Shown: positions 25,492 through 34,834, numbered from the stretch's first letter. The stretch is DNA of 64,000 nucleotides from CADCUY01 sp964242735 (GCA_964242735.1 CAXTAK010000016.1:28330-92329), one strand, 5' to 3'. Numbers and translations are program-made. Notes: generated by a model not told the origin, from the letters alone.

Positions 25492-26688
25492 TCAGGCCGC
25501 CGTCACGGTGAACCAGTCGGACTGCAGGCCCAGCGCCCGACGGACGTCGTCGCCGCTGACCGTCACCGACCCGCTGGTGCCGGTGACCACCGCGGAGGTG
25601 ACCCGGCCGCCGTCCGCGCCGAGGCCGTTGCGGGCGACCACCGTCACCGACTCCACCTGACCGACCTGCGGCCACGCGGCGCTGGCCCGTGCGGCCGGCA
25701 CCTGCACGGTCCAGTCGTGGCGCGGGGACCGCACGTCGCCGAGGTCCTCCACCGCGGGGAACACCCCACCGGCGGTCCACCCGCCGGTGGAGGAGCTGAA
25801 CTCGGTGCGCGCCACCGCGCCGGCCGCGGTGAGCCGGACCTGCCCGGCGGTCTCGGCGATGGCCTGGTCGGTGCGCCGGTCCTCCCCGGCGGCCCCGCCG
25901 TAGACCTGGCAGCTGTCCGTGTCGCAGCTCTGGGCCCAGGACCGACGCGCCTCGGCACGCCCGTAGGAGCGGGCCGCGACGGCCTGCGCGCGCAGCGCCG
26001 CCATGCCCTTGCCGCCGCCGGCGTCTCCCCACGACGCGGGGGACTCCCGGGGCACGACGCCGCGCAGGTAGCTCTCGATCGGCACGTGGTTGACCAGCCG
26101 GGACGTGCCGGCGGGGTCGACCACGGGGCGGAAGCTGCCGCGGTACTGGCGGTCGGTGTTGCAGACCGTGATCATCTGCGCCCGGTCGTTCCCGGGGTCG
26201 GCGGGCAGCCACACCGCTGGGGCCGGGCCGGCGTCGCGGGCCCCGGGCGCGTCGTCCCCGAAGCACCCGCCTGGGCGGGTGGTCACGCTCCACGTCCCAC
26301 CGGTGCGGCGGAAGACCACGCCGCTGCCCGCGGGCACCTGCGCGCCCTCGAGGAGGATCGGCTGCGCGGAGGCCAGGACGATGAGGTCCGCGCCGTCGAG
26401 CGCGGTGAGGCGCACGGAGACCTCGTCGTTGCCGGTGGTGCCCTCGGTGGTGCCGCCGTAGTAGTGCCCGAGGATCTGGCGGTGGTCCCAGCCCTGGTCG
26501 ACCGCGTACCCGTAGGAGCCCCACTGGCTCAGGCCGCGCCCGTGCCCCCAGCCGTGCCCGGTGACGGTCAGCGTGGTCGCCGGCGCCGCGTGGGCCGCGG
26601 GCGCGGTCACGAGCACGACGAGCGCGGCGGCGAGCGCGGCGAGGCCGGGACGCTTCGTCCGGTTCCGAGAGGATCTGCGCAGGTTCAC
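25492..26688 (-). CDS. Secreted SpoIID/LytB-domain protein
   Basis: The 398-residue protein starts with a Sec signal peptide (RRSSRNRTKRPGLAALAAAL, ending AHA) and then GHGWGHGRGLSQWGSYGYA, the start motif of SpoIID-like proteins. It continues with HVPIESYLRGVVPRESPASW, ALRAQAVAARSY and SSSTGGWT. SpoIID proteins are lytic transglycosylases acting on denuded glycan strands. In actinobacteria without endospores such proteins probably remodel peptidoglycan outside the cell. Start is GTG, and transcription is convergent with the sugar operon. Confidence 0.88.
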   Translation of the reverse strand: MNLRRSSRNRTKRPGLAALAAALVVLVTAPAAHAAPATTLTVTGHGWGHGRGLSQWGSYGYAVDQGWDHRQILGHYYGGTTEGTTGNDEVSVRLTALDGADLIVLASAQPILLEGAQVPAGSGVVFRRTGGTWSVTTRPGGCFGDDAPGARDAGPAPAVWLPADPGNDRAQMITVCNTDRQYRGSFRPVVDPAGTSRLVNHVPIESYLRGVVPRESPASWGDAGGGKGMAALRAQAVAARSYGRAEARRSWAQSCDTDSCQVYGGAAGEDRRTDQAIAETAGQVRLTAAGAVARTEFSSSTGGWTAGGVFPAVEDLGDVRSPRHDWTVQVPAARASAAWPQVGQVESVTVVARNGLGADGGRVTSAVVTGTSGSVTVSGDDVRRALGLQSDWFTVTAA

Positions 26689-26823
26689 GGCGCGAGGGTC
26701 GCACGCCCTCCCGCGCTGTCGGCGCGTCGTCCCAGCGGCGGAGGCCGGGCGTGGCGGTACCGGTCAGGATGGTGCCACCACCCGGCGTCCCTGAGCCGAC
26801 CCGACAGTGCAGGAGCGTGGCGC

Positions 26824-27546
26824 GTGCCAACACCCGATGCTGACGTCGAGCGAGTCCTCGTCGTCGTCGCCCACCCCGACGACGTCGACTTCGGCGCCGG
26901 CGGCACCGTCGCCGGATGGGTGCGCACCGGCGCCTCGGTCACGTACCTGCTGTGCACCCGCGGGGAGCAGGGCGGTTTCGACGACACCCCCCGCGAGCTG
27001 GTGCCCGCGCTGCGCGAGGCCGAGCAGCGCGCGGCGGCCGCGGCCGTGGGCGTCTCCGACGTCCGCTTCCTGGAGGGTTACCGGGACGGGCACCTCGACC
27101 CGACCCACGAGCTGCAGCGCGACATCGTGCGGGTGATCCGCCAGGTGAGGCCGCAGCGGATGCTGATCCAGAGCGCCGAGCGCTGGTACGGCAGGCTCGC
27201 GGCGAGCCACCCCGACCACCTCGCCGCGGGAGAGGCCGCGATCCGGGCGATCTACCCCGCCAGCCGCAACCCCTTCGCCCACCCCGAGCTGCTGGGAGTG
27301 GAGGGGCTGGAGCCGTGGGCGGTGCCCGAGGCGTGGGTCATGGCCTCGGAGCGGTCCGACCACCACGTCGACATCACCGAAACCTTCGAGGTCAAGCTCG
27401 CCGCGCTGCGCGAGCACGCCAGCCAGACCGCGCACCTGGGGGAGGAGCTGGTGGCGCGGCTGCGCGAGTGGAACGGGGGGATCGCGGAGGCCGCGGGGTG
27501 GCACGGGCGCCTGGCGGAGGCGTTCCAGGTGGTCTCGACCGCGTGA
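26824..27546 (+). CDS. PIG-L family N-acetylglucosaminyl deacetylase-like protein
   Basis: The 240-residue protein has the zinc-binding AHPDDVDFGAGG and HPDHLAAGEAA, both diagnostic of PIG-L/LmbE deacetylases, and VDITETFEVKLAALREHASQ near its end. It removes an acetyl group from an amino sugar or glycoconjugate. It is shorter than MshB or Mca of mycothiol metabolism, so those roles are less likely. AGGAG lies about 11 bases before the GTG. Confidence 0.87.
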   Translation: MPTPDADVERVLVVVAHPDDVDFGAGGTVAGWVRTGASVTYLLCTRGEQGGFDDTPRELVPALREAEQRAAAAAVGVSDVRFLEGYRDGHLDPTHELQRDIVRVIRQVRPQRMLIQSAERWYGRLAASHPDHLAAGEAAIRAIYPASRNPFAHPELLGVEGLEPWAVPEAWVMASERSDHHVDITETFEVKLAALREHASQTAHLGEELVARLREWNGGIAEAAGWHGRLAEAFQVVSTA

Positions 27547-27558
27547 GGGGCGGCACGA

Positions 27559-28266
27559 TCACCGCGGTGACGAGCGACGCAGCCGACGCTCGACCACCGC
27601 GCGGTCCTCTGCGGGGAACTGCGGCACCCCGCGCAGCAGCGGCAGCAGCTCGGGGCGGGTCGTCAGCGCGGCGAACGCCGTCGCGACGTCCACGCCGTGC
27701 TGGGGGACGTCGAGCACTCGCACCGCACCTCCTGCGCTCAGCTCACCGGCGCGCAGCACCCGCAGGTAGGCACCCGGCACCCGCGCTGCGGTGAACCGGG
27801 GCACCCAGCGCTCCTGGCCCAGCCACACCGCGAACGTCACGCACGGGATCCGCGGGCAGCTGACCTGCAGCAGCGCGGTCCCCACCGCCCACGTCTCCCC
27901 GATCACCGCGCCGGTGACGTCCACGCCGGTCGTGGTGAGGTCCTCCCCGAACGTCCCGCTCGGCAGGGGCCGGCCGAGCTCGGCCGCCCAGGAGTCGAGG
28001 TCCTCGCGCGCGTAGGCGTACACGGCCTGGTCGTCGCCGCCGTGGTTGGCGGTGTCGCTGATGTGGTCACCGACCAGGCCGCTGCCGCCGGCGCCCTTCG
28101 CGCCGGGCGCCCGCACCGCCACGGGACCCTGCACGGGGCGCTTGTCGATGCCGGTGGTACCGCCCTTCGCAGCGATCGGGCGCTCCCGGCCCACGTTGAC
28201 CGACACCACCGTGCCGCGGGCTGCCTCCACCGCGCCGACCCTGCGGGGCTCCGCGCCGCTGGTCAA
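27559..28266 (-). CDS. MOSC domain protein (YiiM-like)
   Basis: The 235-residue protein has VVSVNVGRE, GDHISDTANHGGDDQAVYAYAREDLD and the MOSC cysteine in CPRIPC. These domains handle sulfur carried by a pyridoxal- or molybdenum-cofactor-related enzyme, and YiiM-like proteins reduce N-hydroxylated compounds. The TTG start used overlaps the truncated aminotransferase stop (TTGA). A GTG 12 codons in is an alternative. No molybdenum-cofactor gene is adjacent, although a molybdoenzyme lies at the start of the window. Confidence 0.85.
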   Translation of the reverse strand: MTSGAEPRRVGAVEAARGTVVSVNVGRERPIAAKGGTTGIDKRPVQGPVAVRAPGAKGAGGSGLVGDHISDTANHGGDDQAVYAYAREDLDSWAAELGRPLPSGTFGEDLTTTGVDVTGAVIGETWAVGTALLQVSCPRIPCVTFAVWLGQERWVPRFTAARVPGAYLRVLRAGELSAGGAVRVLDVPQHGVDVATAFAALTTRPELLPLLRGVPQFPAEDRAVVERRLRRSSPR

Positions 28267-29090
28267 GGCGTTCGCCCAGGCCCGCTGGCGCGGAGGGCCT
28301 CGGTGAGGAGCGCGACGGCCTCGGGCAGGGCGGTGTCGGCGAGGTTGCCGTACCCGAGCACCAGGGCGTCGCGGGCGCCGGCCGGTGCGCTGCGGTAGGC
28401 GGCGAGCGGTGTCAGGCGCAGGCCGTGCCGGGCGGCGTGCGCGGTGACCGCTGCGGGCGGGACGCCGGCGGGGAGGTGCGCGAGAAGGTGCAGGCCGGCG
28501 GCGATGCCGGAGAGGTCGACGTCGGGCAGGGCCTCGCGCAGCGCGGCGGTCAGGGCGTCGCGGCGGGAGCGGTAGCGGCGGCGGACGGCGCGCAGGTGCC
28601 GGTCGTACCCCCCGTCGAGGACCAGCGCGGCGAGGGCGAGCTGGTCGAGGGTCGGTGGGGTCGCCCCGGGCAGGTCGACACCGGCCAGGGCGTCCGCGAA
28701 GCGGTGCGGGACGACGGACCAGCCGATGCCGAGCGCGGGGCTGAGGGTCTTGCTGACCGAGCCGACGAGCAGCACCCGGGTGGGGTCCGTGCCCTGGAGG
28801 GCGGCGAGGGGGGCCCGGTCGTAGCGGAACTCCGCGTCGTAGTCGTCCTCGATGACCAGCGCGTCGACCCGCTCCGCCCGGGCCAGCAGGTGCGCGCGGC
28901 GCTGCGCCGACAACGCCACACCGGTGGGGAACTGGTGGGCGGGGGTGAGGAGGGCAGCCCGGACGAGCGGGTGAGCGGCCAGGGCGTCGACGTCCAGGCC
29001 GCAGCTGTCGACCGGGACCGGGATCGGCTCCAGCCCGGCGCCGGAGCCCCCGTCCACCCAGCGGACGTGGCGGAGGCGCTCGGTCAGGTC
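28263..29090 (-). pseudogene. 5'-truncated MocR/PdxR-type aminotransferase gene
   Basis: The reading frame has PVPVDSCGLDVDAL, LTPAHQFPTGVALSAQRR, VIEDDYDAEFRYDR and GSVSKTLSPALGIGW with the pyridoxal-phosphate lysine, through to a normal C-terminus. This matches the second half of a GntR/MocR regulator. The N-terminal winged-helix domain and the first part of the aminotransferase (about 180-200 residues) are absent. What lies upstream (RLRHVRWVDGG) is not homologous. It is therefore probably non-functional. Confidence 0.7.
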
Positions 29091-29318
29091 CGCGGCGCTC
29101 ACGGGAGCGCTCTGTCGCAGGCGCCGCACCGGACGCCCTGACACCTCCACGGGGCTCCGGGTTCCGACTCCCGGAACCCTGACGGCGGTGTGCGTGGTGG
29201 TCGTCGGCCCGTGGCCCTCGCGCGGTCGGCGGTCAGTGCCGGTCCGGCGACGCCCTCACCGAGCCGGTGTCCGACCTCCGTGACCACCCGGCACCGTCAT
29301 GACGTGGGCGCGGCCGTT
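29091..29318. other. Gap without a recognisable gene
   Basis: No supported reading frame, RNA or repeat is seen here. It sits where the missing first half of the MocR-like gene would be, so it may be a deletion scar. Confidence 0.5.
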
Positions 29319-30650
29319 TCAGATCGCCGAGGCCCCGCCCGCGGCGGGTGCACCGACGTGGTCCCGCCGGTCCGGTGAGGCGGAGGACGCCGTCCAGGTG
29401 CGCTGGCACGCCAGCGCCACCAGGGCCGCGACGGCCACGGCGGCGACCGCGCCGGCGAAGGACGCGGCCACCCCCACGGCGTCGATGAGGACGCCGGCGA
29501 GCGCGGTGCCCCCCGCCACGCCCGAGGTGATCGACGTCGACAGCCACGCCTGCGCCTCGTTGGAGCGCCCCGCCGGCACCAGGGCGTCGAGGAGGTTCTG
29601 CATCACGATCAGGCTCGGGGCGATGGCCAGGCCCGCGAGGAACAGCAGCGGCAGCAGCGTGACCAGCGGGGGCCGACCCGCGGCGAGCAGGAACGGCACC
29701 GGCGCCAGGCCCACCGAGAAGACCCCGAGGAAGAGCGGCAGGCGCCGGTGCTCGCGCTCGTGCCCGCCGCTGGTGCCGTACGCGAGGCCACCCAGGGTGC
29801 TTCCCCCCGCGATCGCCGCGAACAGCACCCCCAGGCGGCCCTCGTCGTCCAGCACGTCGCGAGCGGTCGCGGCCAGGGACGTGTCGATGGCGCCGAAGCC
29901 GACGGCCATCGCGGCGCTCACCACCAGCAGCGCCGGCACCCCAGCTGCCCCCACCGCTGAGCCGGTGCGTCGGCGGCCCGCCGAGGTGGCCTCGCCCCCG
30001 TCAGGACCCGCCGGGACGGTGAGACCCGCATCGCCGGGTCGCCACCGCGCCGGCCCGGTGGCGCAGTAGGCCAGGCCGCCGGCGGCCAGCAGGCCGGCGG
30101 TCACGAGCAGCGGCGCCACCGCAGGCGCGAGGACCAGCAGCAGGGACAGCAGCAGCGGCCCACCCACGAAGATCAGCTCCACCGCGGCGGCGTCCAGGGC
30201 GTACCCGGCGCGGCGCTGCACGGGGTCGGGCACCACCGAGCGCCAGGAGCTGCGCATCGCCGCGCCGAGCGGGGGAAAGAGCGCGCCGGCGCCACCAGCC
30301 AGGGCCACGAGTGCGGCGCTGGGAGCCCCGGCGACCGTGGCGGAGGCCAGCGCGGCCAGCAGCCCGGCGCTGCCCAGCACCGTGGGCGCCAGCACCCGCG
30401 CCTGGCCGAGGCGGTCCATCGTCCGGCCCCACACCGGGGACCCGACGGCCGTGCCCACCGCGAACGCTCCGGTCGCCAGGCCGGCGAGGGCGTAGGAGCC
30501 GCGCTCGGCCTGCACGAGCAGCAGGATCCCCAGCGGCGCCATCGAGATGGGCAGCCGCCCCACGACCGACGCGGCGAAGGGCCGCACCACGTGGCCGGAG
30601 GACAGGAGCACCGCGTAGGTCCCCAACCCACCGCGCCCGCTCACCACCAC
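29319..30650 (-). CDS. Major facilitator superfamily transporter
   Basis: The protein of about 443 residues has twelve hydrophobic helices. GSPVWGRTMDRLGQARVL is the cytoplasmic MFS loop after helix 2. It resembles uncharacterised actinobacterial MFS proteins often found beside regulators. The start is uncertain: three consecutive GTG codons precede SGRGGLGTYAVLLSS and the first is used, while a GTG at 30713 would overlap the HAD gene. The substrate is unknown. Confidence 0.8.
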   Translation of the reverse strand: MVVSGRGGLGTYAVLLSSGHVVRPFAASVVGRLPISMAPLGILLLVQAERGSYALAGLATGAFAVGTAVGSPVWGRTMDRLGQARVLAPTVLGSAGLLAALASATVAGAPSAALVALAGGAGALFPPLGAAMRSSWRSVVPDPVQRRAGYALDAAAVELIFVGGPLLLSLLLVLAPAVAPLLVTAGLLAAGGLAYCATGPARWRPGDAGLTVPAGPDGGEATSAGRRRTGSAVGAAGVPALLVVSAAMAVGFGAIDTSLAATARDVLDDEGRLGVLFAAIAGGSTLGGLAYGTSGGHEREHRRLPLFLGVFSVGLAPVPFLLAAGRPPLVTLLPLLFLAGLAIAPSLIVMQNLLDALVPAGRSNEAQAWLSTSITSGVAGGTALAGVLIDAVGVAASFAGAVAAVAVAALVALACQRTWTASSASPDRRDHVGAPAAGGASAI

Positions 30651-30699
30651 CAGACCGTACGGGTGCCTCCCGGTGCGGGCCCCCGCGTCGGGTGCACCG

Positions 30700-31416
30700 T
30701 CAGCGCAGCGCACCGACCAGCGGCGGCAGGTCGGCGAGGGTGGGGATGGCGGTCACCTGCGGTGCGCCGCCGGTGCCCGAGCGGTCGAGCCAGACGCCGC
30801 GCAGCCCGGCCGCTGCTGCCGCGACGGCGTCGACGTCCAGCCGGTCACCGACGTAGAGCGCCTCCCGCGGCGGCACGCCCAGGTGCGCGCAGGCGGCGGT
30901 GAAGGCACCGGCGTCCGGCTTGGCGACCCCGAGGCCGTCGGAGGTGAGCACCGCGGTGATCTGGCGGCCGAGCCCGGTGCGGTCGACCTTCGCCTGCTGC
31001 TGGCGCTGGTCGCCGTTGGACAGGACCGCCGTCGCGACGAGGCCCCGCAGGGCCTGCAAGCAGGGCAGGGCGTCGTCGAAGGCGCGCCAGGCCTCCGTGT
31101 ACGCGGTGTCGTAGGCCGCGAAGACCTCGTCGAGGCGATCGTCGGACCAGGAAGCGGGGTCGACGCCCACGTCCGGCAGGAACTCGCGCAGCCGCAGCCG
31201 GCGCTGCCCCTGGAAGGTGGTGCGCCGCGCCCGGTACGCGGGGAAGTGGTGCTCCGCGACGTCCTCCCACCGGGTGACCAGTGCCGGGATCGCGTCCTCG
31301 CTGGCCCAGCCGGCGCCGAGCAGCCACCGCTGCACCGCTGTGGCCGCCGCGCCCTCGTGGTCGACGAGGGTGCCGTCGAGGTCGAACAGGACCAGCCGCA
31401 CCCGAGGGGGAGTCAC
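30700..31416 (-). CDS. HAD-superfamily hydrolase
   Basis: The 238-residue protein begins VRLVLFDLDGTLVDHEG (motif I DxDGT) and has VLSNGD (motif II), the motif III lysine in VAKPDAGAF, and YVGDRLDVD (motif IV). All catalytic residues are present. It is a subfamily I phosphatase with a helical cap, probably acting on a small phosphorylated metabolite. The GTG follows an unrelated in-frame remnant, which is excluded from the gene. Confidence 0.88.
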   Translation of the reverse strand: MTPPRVRLVLFDLDGTLVDHEGAAATAVQRWLLGAGWASEDAIPALVTRWEDVAEHHFPAYRARRTTFQGQRRLRLREFLPDVGVDPASWSDDRLDEVFAAYDTAYTEAWRAFDDALPCLQALRGLVATAVLSNGDQRQQQAKVDRTGLGRQITAVLTSDGLGVAKPDAGAFTAACAHLGVPPREALYVGDRLDVDAVAAAAAGLRGVWLDRSGTGGAPQVTAIPTLADLPPLVGALR

Positions 31417-31554
31417 GGGCACATGGTGACCGGGCCAGGGCGTCCGTGGTCGCCCCGCGTCGCCCAGCTGTGCCGCGAGTGGCCGCTCGAGCACCACAGG
31501 GGGGCGTCGGCCGGCCCCGTGCCCTAGGGTCCACAGGGCCTGACCGGTCACGAC

Positions 31555-31704
31555 GCAGCGGCCCTGGCGGCGCAGGACGTCGGACGTGTTCACGCCCACC
31601 GCGGTGGTTGCCACCACCTGACCGGGACCGGGCACCGGGTCGGGCACGATGTCGACGCGCAGCGCCTCCGGGAGACCGGAGCGGTCCAGACTCACCGCGC
31701 GCAT
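31555..31704 (-). pseudogene. N-terminal fragment of a zinc-type alcohol dehydrogenase/quinone oxidoreductase
   Basis: MRAVSLDRSGLPEALRV, then VPGPGQVV and GVNTSDVLRRQG, is the typical first 50 residues of a medium-chain dehydrogenase. The remaining 250-300 residues are missing and the frame runs into the HAD gene. The ATG overlaps the stop of the GNAT part upstream by one base, so it once belonged to an operon. Confidence 0.6.
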
Positions 31705-32602
31705 CAGCCGGACACCTCCTCAGCGCAGTGTCCCGCCGAGGCCTGCGCGGGCTCGGCCCACCGCCCCCACTCCTCCTGGCGCTGGTACCCCGCCGCCTGC
31801 CAGGACCTGTGGGCGGTCGAGTTGCCGTCGAGCACCATCGCGTCGGAGCGCTGCGCGCCCAGCCCTGCGAGGCGCCCTTCCGCGGCGTCCAGCAGCATGC
31901 GGGCGATCCCACGCCGGCGGTGGTCGGGGTGCACCGCGAGGCGGTACAGGTGTCCGCGCCACCCGTCCCAGCCGGCGATCACCGTGCCGATCACCACCTC
32001 GTCCTCCTTGGCGACCAGCAGCGCTCCTCGTCCCGGCCGCGCAGGGCCGTGACGGCGCACGGGGTGTCGGCGGGACGGTGGGCGTTCTCCGCGGCGATCC
32101 GCCGCAGGTCCATGACGGCGTCGACGTCGGCGGGTCGAGCTGAGCGGACCGTGACCGTCGACCCCGAGGGGCGGTCCCACGTCCGCGGTGCTGCTCCTCG
32201 GCCGTCCAGAGCGAGGTGCAGTGCCCGCTGGTGGACGTCGGGCGTGTTGCTCGGAACACCACCTGGCGCGAAGAAACGTGTCGCCAGGTGTTCGGAGCTG
32301 GTGCTCGGTTCTGCGTCACCACCAGCCTCAGCGCAGAAGACGACGAGCGCGACGCTTGCGCCGGCGACCGGCGCGTACAGCTCGCAGAGGAGCAGTTGGC
32401 CGACCGCGACGCGGAGAGCAGTCTCCTCCCGGACCTCGCGCAGCAGTGCTCCTCCGAGCGGATCATCGCCAGGACTGGGCCATCCACCCGGGAGCTCCCA
32501 CTCATCGCGGTGGTTGAGGCAGAGCAGCACCTCGCCCCGTCTGATCACCACGCCCTTGACGCTCGTCGGCGTGAGGTACCAGCCTGTTCCAGGGTCGATC
32601 AT
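31704..32602 (-). pseudogene. NUDIX hydrolase-GNAT fusion with a frameshift
   Basis: The ATG (GGAG upstream) starts a NUDIX domain with the box-like GDDPLGGALLREVREETAL, one residue longer than the canonical Nudix box. Without a stop the frame passes into a GNAT N-terminus (RSARPADVDAVMDLRRIAAENAHRP). It then changes frame near 32024-32032, where one base seems missing. The GNAT core continues in another frame (LLVAKEDEVVIGTVIAGWDG, LYRLAVHPDHRRRGIARMLL, SWQAAGYQ). The fused design is unusual. The GNAT half should not be made unless the ribosome slips or the base is a sequence error. Confidence 0.6.
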
Positions 32603-32893
32603 CCTGAGCTCCGTGGTGGATCGGATGACGGACTCGACGGTGACGTCGATCGGTGCAGACTCTCTTCCTGCGGGCCACGACGGGGCAGAGGCCGCAGGAT
32701 CGCAGCGGCGGCCTCGCGCACGGCAGGGTGGTCGAGGTCGAGGGGCTCGACGTGGTCGAGCTCCGGGCGCCGCCAGCTGGCCAGACGTCCCAGGCCGGGC
32801 GCTGGCGAGGAGCACACCACCGCGTCCGTCGTGAACGCTCACGGCACCGCGTGACCAGTACTGCTCGAAGGGCGCCGGGGAGAGGAGGTGGAC
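32603..32893. other. Gap without a recognisable gene
   Basis: No complete gene is supported. A short minus-strand frame (LASWRRPELDHVEPLDLDHPAVREAAAAIL) looks protein-like but cannot be assigned. The region must hold the divergent promoters for the NUDIX and sigma-factor genes. Confidence 0.4.
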
Positions 32894-33355
32894 GTGGCCG
32901 ACCAGAATGACGAGGACCTCGCCGCCGCGGCGCGCGACCCCGAGCGCTTCACGGCGCTCGTGCAGCGCCACGGGCGCGCCGTCCACGCCTACCTGGCCCG
33001 CCGCAGCAGCCCGGACACCGCCGACGACCTGCTGGCCGAGGTGTGGCTCGCGGCCTTCGCCAGCCGCGGCACCTACGACCAGCGCCGGGGCCCGGCCCGC
33101 GGGTGGCTCTTCGGCGTCGCCCGGCACGTCCTGGCCACTCACCACCGCCGACGGGCGGTGGTGGCGGGAGCTGGCCGCGGGCGACCGGGAGCTGCTGCTC
33201 CTGGTGTCGTGGGAGCAGCTCAGTTCGAGCGAGGCCGCCGCCGTGCTGGGGTCCTCGCCGGGACGGCGCGCTCCCGGTTGCACCGCGCGCGGCGGACCGT
33301 GCTCGACCACCTCGGGCCCGAGACGACGCCATCGCTGACCGGGAGGACCCGATGA
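32894..33355 (+). pseudogene. Decayed ECF-type RNA polymerase sigma factor
   Basis: An AGGAGG-preceded GTG starts a normal region 2 (DPERFTALVQRHGRAVHAYLARR, DDLLAEVWLAAFA, ARGWLFGVARHVLATHHRRR). The linker is missing, and region 4 follows in another frame (AAGDRELLLLVSWEQLSSSEAAAVLG). The original frame then returns (GTARSRLHRARRTVLDHL). At least two frame changes plus a linker deletion make it non-functional as read. It overlaps the downstream membrane protein gene by ATGA. Confidence 0.65.
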
Positions 33356-34062
33356 CGCCCACCAGCCGCCGCCGGACGGGGCGGGGGCTCGACGCCCTGG
33401 ACGGCGCCGGCGTCGTGCCGGCGGCGCGCCGTGAGGTGCTGGACCGGACGTCGGCTGCGGTCGCCGAGGCGGTCGCGCGCGCCGTCGCCGAGGAGCCTCG
33501 GCGCGGCGCCGCCAGCGCTAGCGGGCCAACGCGCCGTCGCCAGCGCTGGGTCGGTGCGGGCGCCGTCGCCGCTGCCGTCGCCGCCAGCGCCGCGCTGGTG
33601 GTCACCGCCCCGTGGGACGTGCGGGGGACCCCGCCGGACGGGGTCGCCACGGGCTCGGGGGCCCTGCGCGAGGGCGGTGGCTCGTCCGGCAGCTGCGCGC
33701 AGATGTACGACCTCGAGAACCTGCCCGACGCCACCTTCGCCTTCGACGGCACCGTCACGGCGACCGAGGTCGGAGGACCGCTGGGGGACGCCTACGTCAC
33801 CTTCGCGGTCGAGGAGTGGTTCCGCGGCGGGAGCGGCGAGCAGGCCACCGCGCTCATGACCGCACCCGTGCGACCCGGTGACACGTCGTTCAACAGCAGC
33901 CAGTCGAGCATGCCGACCTACACCGTGGGCACCCGCCTGCTCGTCTCGGGCTCCTCCCGGCGGGGGGAGCCCGGGATGGTCGACCCCCTGGTGTGGGGGT
34001 GCGGCTTCACCCGCTACCACGACGCCGCGACCTCAGCGCAGTGGCGCGCTGTCCTGAGCTGA
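33352..34062 (+). CDS. Single-pass membrane protein, possible anti-sigma partner
   Basis: The 236-residue protein has an Arg-rich cytoplasmic part of about 60 residues, one membrane helix (VGAGAVAAAVAASAALVVTAPW) and an exposed domain with two cysteines (SCAQMYDLENLPDATFAFDGTV, LVWGCGFTRYHD). The layout and the ATGA overlap with a sigma factor gene are those of an anti-sigma regulator. No zinc-binding HxxxCxxC is seen. The sigma partner is decayed, so its present role is unclear. Confidence 0.7.
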   Translation: MTPTSRRRTGRGLDALDGAGVVPAARREVLDRTSAAVAEAVARAVAEEPRRGAASASGPTRRRQRWVGAGAVAAAVAASAALVVTAPWDVRGTPPDGVATGSGALREGGGSSGSCAQMYDLENLPDATFAFDGTVTATEVGGPLGDAYVTFAVEEWFRGGSGEQATALMTAPVRPGDTSFNSSQSSMPTYTVGTRLLVSGSSRRGEPGMVDPLVWGCGFTRYHDAATSAQWRAVLS

Positions 34063-34066
34063 GCGC

Positions 34067-34072
34067 CAGGAT
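34067..34072 (+). promoter_or_regulatory. Possible -10 for a leaderless SDR transcript
   Basis: CAGGAT lies six bases before the GTG start of the SDR gene, matching the geometry seen at other starts in this window. The first base deviates from TAnnnT, and an AGGA within it could instead act as a weak ribosome site. Confidence 0.3.
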
Positions 34073-34078
34073 GGCCCC

Positions 34079-34834
34079 GTGCCCGCGTCGTCCCGACCGC
34101 TGACCATCGTCACCGGTGGCGGGCGGGGCATCGGGGCGGCGACCGCCCTGCTCCTGGCGGGTCGCGGTCACGACCTCGTCCTGGGGCACCTGCGCGACAC
34201 CGCCGCCGCTGCAGCGGTCGTCGACGCGGCCCGCGCTGCGGGGTCCACGGCGATCGCGGTGGCCGGGGACGTCGCCGACGAGCACGACGTCGACCGGCTC
34301 TTCGCGGCTGCGGGTGAGCTCGGGACGGTGAGCGGACTGGTGAACAACGCCGGGCTGACCGCCCACGTCGGGGACCTCGCCGACACCCCGGTGGAGGTGG
34401 TGCGCCGCGTGGTCGAGGTGGACCTGCTCGGGGCGCTGTGGTGCGCCCGGGCCGCGGCCCGCGTGATGTCGACCGCCCGCGGCGGGTCCGGTGGGGCGAT
34501 CGTCAACGTCTCCTCCGCTGCGGCGACCCTGGGGTCAGCGCACGAGTACGTGCACTACGCCGCCGCGAAGGCCGGGGTGGACGCCATGACGGTGGGCCTG
34601 GCCACGGAGCTCGGAAGTCAGGGAGTGCGGGTCAACGCGGTCGCCCCCGGGCTGATCGTGACCGGCATCCACGCCGCCGCGGGTGACCCCGACCGCCTGG
34701 AGCGGCTCTCCCCGCACATCCCGGTGGGACGCGCGGGGGAGCCCGGGGAGGTCGCGGCGGCCATCGCCTGGCTGCTGGGGCCGGAGGCCTCGTACGTCAC
34801 CGGCGCCACCCTGCGCGTCGCCGGGGGGCGCTGA
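34079..34834 (+). CDS. Short-chain dehydrogenase/reductase
   Basis: The 251-residue enzyme is complete. It has TGGGRGIG for cofactor binding, NNAG, the catalytic Ser in VNVSSAA, YVHYAAAKAG with the Tyr-x3-Lys pair, and a C-terminal SYVTGATLRVAGG. It reduces or oxidises a small alcohol or ketone with NAD(P). The substrate is unknown. Unlike its neighbours on both sides, it shows no sign of decay. Confidence 0.9.
   Translation: MPASSRPLTIVTGGGRGIGAATALLLAGRGHDLVLGHLRDTAAAAAVVDAARAAGSTAIAVAGDVADEHDVDRLFAAAGELGTVSGLVNNAGLTAHVGDLADTPVEVVRRVVEVDLLGALWCARAAARVMSTARGGSGGAIVNVSSAAATLGSAHEYVHYAAAKAGVDAMTVGLATELGSQGVRVNAVAPGLIVTGIHAAAGDPDRLERLSPHIPVGRAGEPGEVAAAIAWLLGPEASYVTGATLRVAGGR

Noticed and set aside
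26824..27546. MshB or Mca (mycothiol pathway) identity for the PIG-L protein
   Set aside because: The protein is about 240 residues, shorter than those enzymes, and no mycothiol gene is adjacent. Only the general family is supported.
32599..32820. Short minus-strand frame (ELDHVEPLDLDHPAVREAA) as a gene
   Set aside because: It is protein-like in composition, but no family, ribosome site or clean boundaries could be found.
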